DNA from: Marinilabilia sp964403175
GTDB lineage: Bacteria; Bacteroidota; Bacteroidia; Bacteroidales; Marinilabiliaceae
Assembly: GCA_964403175.1 (NCBI GenBank)
Contig: CAYOFH010000004.1
Location: 1-64,000, forward strand
Direction of reading: 5' to 3'
Length of the DNA stretch: 64,000 nt
Translations under genes and position numbers: made by a program
Shown: in pieces, positions 62,875 through 64,000 of the stretch
Numbering within the stretch: position 1 is the first letter of the stretch
How the letters are laid out: the number at the start of each line of letters is the position of its first letter
Notes under the pieces: generated by a model
Told to the model about the DNA's origin: nothing
What the model saw: the letters and a program-made list of their open reading frames with translations, nothing else
The model's database searches: none

Positions 62875-64000
62875 ATGCACGAAGTCAAAGGTTTCCCCCC
62901 CTCAGCTTTGGAAACCCTAAAAATGTTGGCCACGTTTACAGGCTCTGCTGTAGCACTTACTATGGAAACAGAAGGTACTGTCTCCTTCATTCATGCTGGC
63001 ATTAAGAATACCAAAGATGAAGAATTATCACTGCGTCAGGCCATTCTTCAAACAACTAAAACAGGAAAAGATATTACAGGATGGTTTGAACTGGACGATT
63101 CTCAGTTTGTACACCCCTTCAAAACAGGTCGTTTCTTCAATTTAAATTCAAAATCAGTTAACGCCAACAATCGCCTGTGTCTATATAACATTGAGCAGAA
63201 GGGTTGGGATCATAACCAAAAGTTATTAATGGATCAAACCCGCAAAAACATTGAACTACAATTTGAAAATTATTTTTTCAAATACAATATCGCTGATCAA
63301 TCAAATTTTGATCGCTTTCGATTGCTTTTTGATTTTTCTCCGGTAGGCATATTTTTCTACAGCACCTCTCTTAAAATATCGGCATTCAACGATCGTTTTG
63401 TTTCCATTCTTGATGCCCCTGCTGACAAATTGCTTAATTTTGATCTTAACAAGGTGACCGACAGGTCAATAATTTCTGCCATTTTAAAGCCTCTGACCGG
63501 GAGAGAAGGCTTCTATGAGGGCTCTTATGTATCATCTATCAGCGGCAAAGAAGTTAATGTAATTCTCAAGACAGCTCCTATATTGACCAGCTCTAAAGAA
63601 ATAACCGGGGTTATCGGGATGGTTGAGGACAACACAGAAAGAATTACCACTCTTAAAGAACTTAAAGAAAGTAAAAACCGCTTAAAATTGTTGATAAATG
63701 CAACACCCGACATCATCTGCTTTAAGGATGCTGAAGGCCGATGGCTGGAGGCTAATGAATCCATTCAACAACTCTTCAGGCTCAAAGGGAAAAATTTTCT
63801 GAATAAAAGTGAAAGCCATCTTAAGAAACTCGTCCCCGAGCTATCAGAAGTATTTGAGAAATGGAGAATCTCAGACATGGCAACGTGGGAAAAACGTGAA
63901 GCTGTAGTGGTGGAAGAAGTTATCCCACTCCCAAACGGTGATGAACGAAGACTAGACGTTATTAAGACACCGGTGTTTGATGCCGAAGGAAGCCGCAAAG
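62875..64000 (+). CDS. PAS-domain sensor protein, 3' end beyond the window
   Basis: An open frame from the ATG at 62875 to the right edge (375 codons without a stop; an in-frame double stop lies just upstream at 62866-62871). The first 125 residues have no clear family. A PAS domain follows, starting near residue 145 (LLFDFSPVGIFFYS), and a second near 265 (LLINATPDIICFKD, then AEGRWLEANESIQQLF). Such N-terminal PAS arrays usually precede a HisKA/HATPase or a GGDEF output; the output domain is not in the window. Likely a cytoplasmic or membrane-linked sensor kinase. Confidence 0.8.
   Translation, partial: MHEVKGFPPSALETLKMLATFTGSAVALTMETEGTVSFIHAGIKNTKDEELSLRQAILQTTKTGKDITGWFELDDSQFVHPFKTGRFFNLNSKSVNANNRLCLYNIEQKGWDHNQKLLMDQTRKNIELQFENYFFKYNIADQSNFDRFRLLFDFSPVGIFFYSTSLKISAFNDRFVSILDAPADKLLNFDLNKVTDRSIISAILKPLTGREGFYEGSYVSSISGKEVNVILKTAPILTSSKEITGVIGMVEDNTERITTLKELKESKNRLKLLINATPDIICFKDAEGRWLEANESIQQLFRLKGKNFLNKSESHLKKLVPELSEVFEKWRISDMATWEKREAVVVEEVIPLPNGDERRLDVIKTPVFDAEGSRK

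Overview
The window looks like a chromosomal segment of a Bacteroidetes bacterium, probably near the Marinilabiliales/Bacteroidales. The signs are many starts preceded by the Bacteroidetes -7 box TAnnTTTG and few Shine-Dalgarno sites, families typical of the phylum (CcsB-CcsA fusion, DUF177-L32 pair, DUF6261-like and DUF4268 proteins, DcaP-like porin, lamin-tail secreted protein, LytS/LytTR with TPRs), and moderate-to-low GC. Assignment to a genus is not possible from what I can see.

Layout. 1-6.2 kb: the end of a membrane protein, a PEGA-like lipoprotein, penicillin-binding protein 1C and an AspT/YidE-type transporter. 6.4-13.0 kb: a surface-polysaccharide cassette (deacetylase-like protein, F420-hydrogenase-beta-like Fe-S protein, pyruvyl transferase, glycosyltransferase, flippase). 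13.4-17.1 kb: two paralogous outer-membrane barrels, one fused to WG repeats, and a CE15 glucuronoyl esterase. 17.7-30.9 kb: YccF, the cytochrome c synthase CcsBA, a TolB-like propeller, AmrS, a lamin-tail protein, Asd, a PAP2 phosphatase and a GT39-like transferase. 31-38.7 kb: response regulator, TsaB, DUF177-L32, histidine kinase, RsgA, methyltransferase, DUF4268 and porin. 38.9-48.3 kb: tRNA-Asn, adenosine kinase, TrpS, a LytTR/TPR-kinase pair, DusB, a LolE-like permease, methyltransferase and RbfA. 48.3-53.5 kb: GT4, a HIRAN-like protein, a DUF6261-like protein, dGTPase and a YgjP-like metalloprotease. 53.9-60.1 kb: a five-gene tripartite ABC efflux operon. 60.1-64.0 kb: a palindromic element, YceI, glycine C-acetyltransferase and the start of a PAS sensor protein that runs off the right edge.

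Most of the window is housekeeping plus cell-envelope genes. The points most worth attention are: two copies of a structured intergenic element (30934-31095 and 44381-44495) whose two stems differ by compensating changes; the pairing of an Fe-S flavoprotein-like gene with a pyruvyl transferase in the polysaccharide cassette; a duplicated outer-membrane barrel that carries WG repeats in one copy; a long palindromic MITE-like element after tolC; and a seven-base tandem repeat near 4.55 kb. I saw no CRISPR array, no intact insertion sequence, no prophage and no recognisable defence system.
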